Shown here: one piece after another, positions 62,637 to 64,000 of the stretch
Layout of the letters: every line of letters begins with the position of its first letter
Numbering within the stretch: the first letter of the stretch is position 1
NCBI GenBank assembly: GCA_017450005.1
Contig: JAFSYM010000036.1
Coordinates: 1-64,000, forward strand
Length of the DNA: 64,000 nt
Source of the DNA: Clostridia bacterium
GTDB lineage: Bacteria > Bacillota > Clostridia > Oscillospirales > Acutalibacteraceae
Reading direction: 5' to 3'
Translations under genes and position numbers: made by a program
Notes under the pieces: model-generated
What the model was told of the DNA's origin: nothing
Seen by the model: the letters and a program-made list of their open reading frames with translations, nothing else
Databases searched by the model: none

Positions 62637-63737
62637 TTACTCAAAGAGTTTTGCTGCTTTTGGCAGCAGCTTGCGGATCGGCAGATGCTGCGGACAGATC
62701 TGTTCGCATTTTCCGCAGCCGATGCAGTCGGACGCCTTGCCGCCGGACGCGGTGTGGATCTCGTAATAGTATCCGGCATTCCAGTCCCGGTGCAGCGTAT
62801 GCGCATTGACGCACGCAAAGACGGACGGGATGTCAATGCGTTTCGGGCAGCCGTCCGTGCAGTAGCGGCATGCCGTGCACGGAATCTGCTCCTGCTGCAA
62901 AAACGCCGCGGCAGCCGCGTTGACCGCCGTGCGCTCGGCGTCGCTGAGCGGGCGGAAGTCACGCATGACAGCTGTGTTCTCCCGCACCATTTCCGGCGTG
63001 CTCATGCCGGACAATACACAGAGAATCCCTTCAAACCCTGCTGCAAAACGAATCGCCAGCGCAGCAGGACTGTCGGTGTGCAGATCGTCGAGAATTGTGC
63101 GCACCGTTTGCGGCGGATTCGCAAGACTGCCGCCCTTGACCGGCTCCATCACAAGCACGGACTTGCCGAATTCCCGGCAGACTTCGTAGCATTTGCGGCT
63201 CTGTACAGCCGGATCGTCGAAGTCAAGGTAGTTGAACTGCAGCTGCACGACCTCAATCTGCGGGTACTCCGTCAGAATTTGTCGCAGCATATCCGCCGTG
63301 TCGTGAAAAGAGATGCCGAAGTGTCGTATTTTGCCCTCTGCTTTCAGTTCAAGCGCCGTTTCGTACGCACGGCAGCGCTTGTATTTTTCATAATTGCTGC
63401 GCTCCTGCGCGTGCATCAGGTAGAAATCAAAGTAGTCCACACCGCATGCGCGAAGCTGACTTTCAAAGAACGGACGGATATCCGCCTGCGTCTCAAAAAA
63501 GCCGTTCGACAGCTTATTCGTCAGCAGATACCGTTCGCGCGGATAGCGCGATGTGAGACACTCGCGCAGCGCGGTCTCGCTTTTTCCGCTGTGATAGCCG
63601 TGCGCTGTGTCAAAATAGTTGAAGCCGTTTTCCAGAAACAGATCGACCATTTCGCAGAACTGCGCCGTGTCGATTTCATCGCCGCTCATGGGCAGACGCA
63701 TGCAGCCGAAACCGAGCTTTTTCTCTACATGGATCAT
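62637..63737 (-). CDS. Aldo/keto reductase with C-terminal 4Fe-4S ferredoxin domain
   Basis: 366 residues from ATG 63737 (AAGGAGG upstream; an earlier in-frame start lies in the preceding gene). AKR barrel: KLGFGCMRLPMSG, NYFDTAHGYHSGKSE (Asp/Tyr active-site pair), DFYLMHAQ, HFGISFHD. The C-terminal part carries CTACRYCTDGCPK and CIGCGKCEQICPQ, two [4Fe-4S] motifs. This fused type is common in anaerobes; its substrate is unknown and the clusters suggest ferredoxin-linked redox. It follows the rhamnosidase-like gene after 11 bases, so probably one operon. Confidence 0.93.
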   Translation of the reverse strand: MIHVEKKLGFGCMRLPMSGDEIDTAQFCEMVDLFLENGFNYFDTAHGYHSGKSETALRECLTSRYPRERYLLTNKLSNGFFETQADIRPFFESQLRACGVDYFDFYLMHAQERSNYEKYKRCRAYETALELKAEGKIRHFGISFHDTADMLRQILTEYPQIEVVQLQFNYLDFDDPAVQSRKCYEVCREFGKSVLVMEPVKGGSLANPPQTVRTILDDLHTDSPAALAIRFAAGFEGILCVLSGMSTPEMVRENTAVMRDFRPLSDAERTAVNAAAAAFLQQEQIPCTACRYCTDGCPKRIDIPSVFACVNAHTLHRDWNAGYYYEIHTASGGKASDCIGCGKCEQICPQHLPIRKLLPKAAKLFE

Positions 63738-63748
63738 GGTGTGCCTCC

Positions 63749-64000
63749 TTATAATGCAATCGTGTTCTCGCCCGCGTGCAGCGCGTGTGTCTGACCGCTG
63801 CACAGATAAACCGCCTCGACCGATTCCGGTATCGTCACGCGCAGCGTGCCGGACGTTCTGTCCAGCGTCACGGAAATTGTGCCGCGGATTGTGTCCAGCC
63901 TGCCGGACGCATGTGCAAGACCCGCAATCCGTGCCGGATCAATCACGACGCGTGCAAAGCCGCATGAACCGTCCGTCTGCCGGATGCCGAGGACGTATTG
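63749..64000 (-). CDS. C-terminus of an alpha-L-rhamnosidase-like protein (partial)
   Basis: The open frame continues past the right edge; 83 C-terminal residues are visible. GFARVVIDPARIAGLAHASGRLDTIRGTISVTLDR and LRVTIPESVEAVYLCSG match the C-terminal beta-sandwich of GH78-type rhamnosidases (pattern G-F-x-x-x-x-I-x-P ... G-x-x-x-x-x-x-G-x-I-x-V). The catalytic domain is outside the window, so the family call is moderate. Upstream partner of the aldo/keto reductase. Confidence 0.65.
   Translation of the reverse strand, partial: QYVLGIRQTDGSCGFARVVIDPARIAGLAHASGRLDTIRGTISVTLDRTSGTLRVTIPESVEAVYLCSGQTHALHAGENTIAL

Overview
The window reads as a chromosomal segment of a spore-lineage Firmicute, most likely a moderately GC-rich gut clostridium (Oscillospirales-like). 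Supporting signs are the rpmG-secE-nusG-rplK-rplA ribosomal order, an HPr with both His15 and Ser46, a SpoIID-family protein, a zapA-U32 peptidase pair, BspA-type leucine-rich repeats, type I dockerin-like modules on secreted proteins, and near-consensus sigma-A promoters with 17-bp spacers. No rRNA, CRISPR array, integrase or transposase is present. There is one tRNA gene, tRNA-Val(GAC).

Layout. 1-1.9 kb: ribosomal and transcription operon (minus strand). 2-4.9 kb: secreted GH42-like glycosidase with a membrane-anchored partner. 5-6.8 kb: DUF6273/InlB surface protein. 7.6-11.6 kb: operon of glycerophosphodiesterase, GH16 glucanase and LCAT-like lipid hydrolase, all exported or anchored. 11.7-13.8 kb: CarD-like regulator and MATE exporter whose mRNAs start with the same hairpin. 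13.9-16.6 kb: typA-ribF. 18.3-24.1 kb: rearranged SpoIID protein, then a 1577-residue LRR-TIR-LRR protein. 24.4-31.6 kb: citrate synthase, monoacylglycerol-lipase-like hydrolase, ptsH-uvrC, rsmD-coaD and a coiled-coil protein. 31.7-32.7 kb: orphan metal-binding lipoprotein under a Fur-family-like operator. 32.8-45.6 kb: one probable eight-gene minus-strand operon led by murC (murC, GH2 beta-galactosidase, serine hydrolase, FAD protein, zapA, U32 peptidase, phosphoesterase, sugar symporter). 46-49 kb and 59.2-62.1 kb: two loci with the same design. 50-58.5 kb: beta-helix protein, nitroreductase, ECF sigma/anti-sigma pair, PHP phosphoesterase, rpsO-pnp. 62.1-64 kb: small unknown protein, aldo/keto reductase, and the end of an alpha-L-rhamnosidase-like protein.

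Most noteworthy. (1) The two similar loci each hold a small XRE repressor divergent from a secreted CHAP-domain hydrolase, with operator dyads over the shared promoter region. Both hydrolases have an AT-rich front (CHAP plus lectin or Ig repeats) joined to an almost identical GC-rich InlB-dockerin tail, and both loci lie next to the most similar pair of intergenic repeat elements in the window. This looks like a modular, repeat-bordered secreted-lysin cassette. (2) The LRR-TIR-(TIR-like)-LRR protein has no signal peptide and resembles an intracellular sensor. (3) Two neighbouring transcripts start at a conserved 43-46 nt hairpin with an identical 8-nt loop.

The gene-free stretches hold a mosaic family of intergenic repeats: REP-like palindromes, composite modules, and one MITE whose empty target site is also visible in the window. 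Three copies of a longer palindromic element have arms that differ between copies but stay complementary within each copy.
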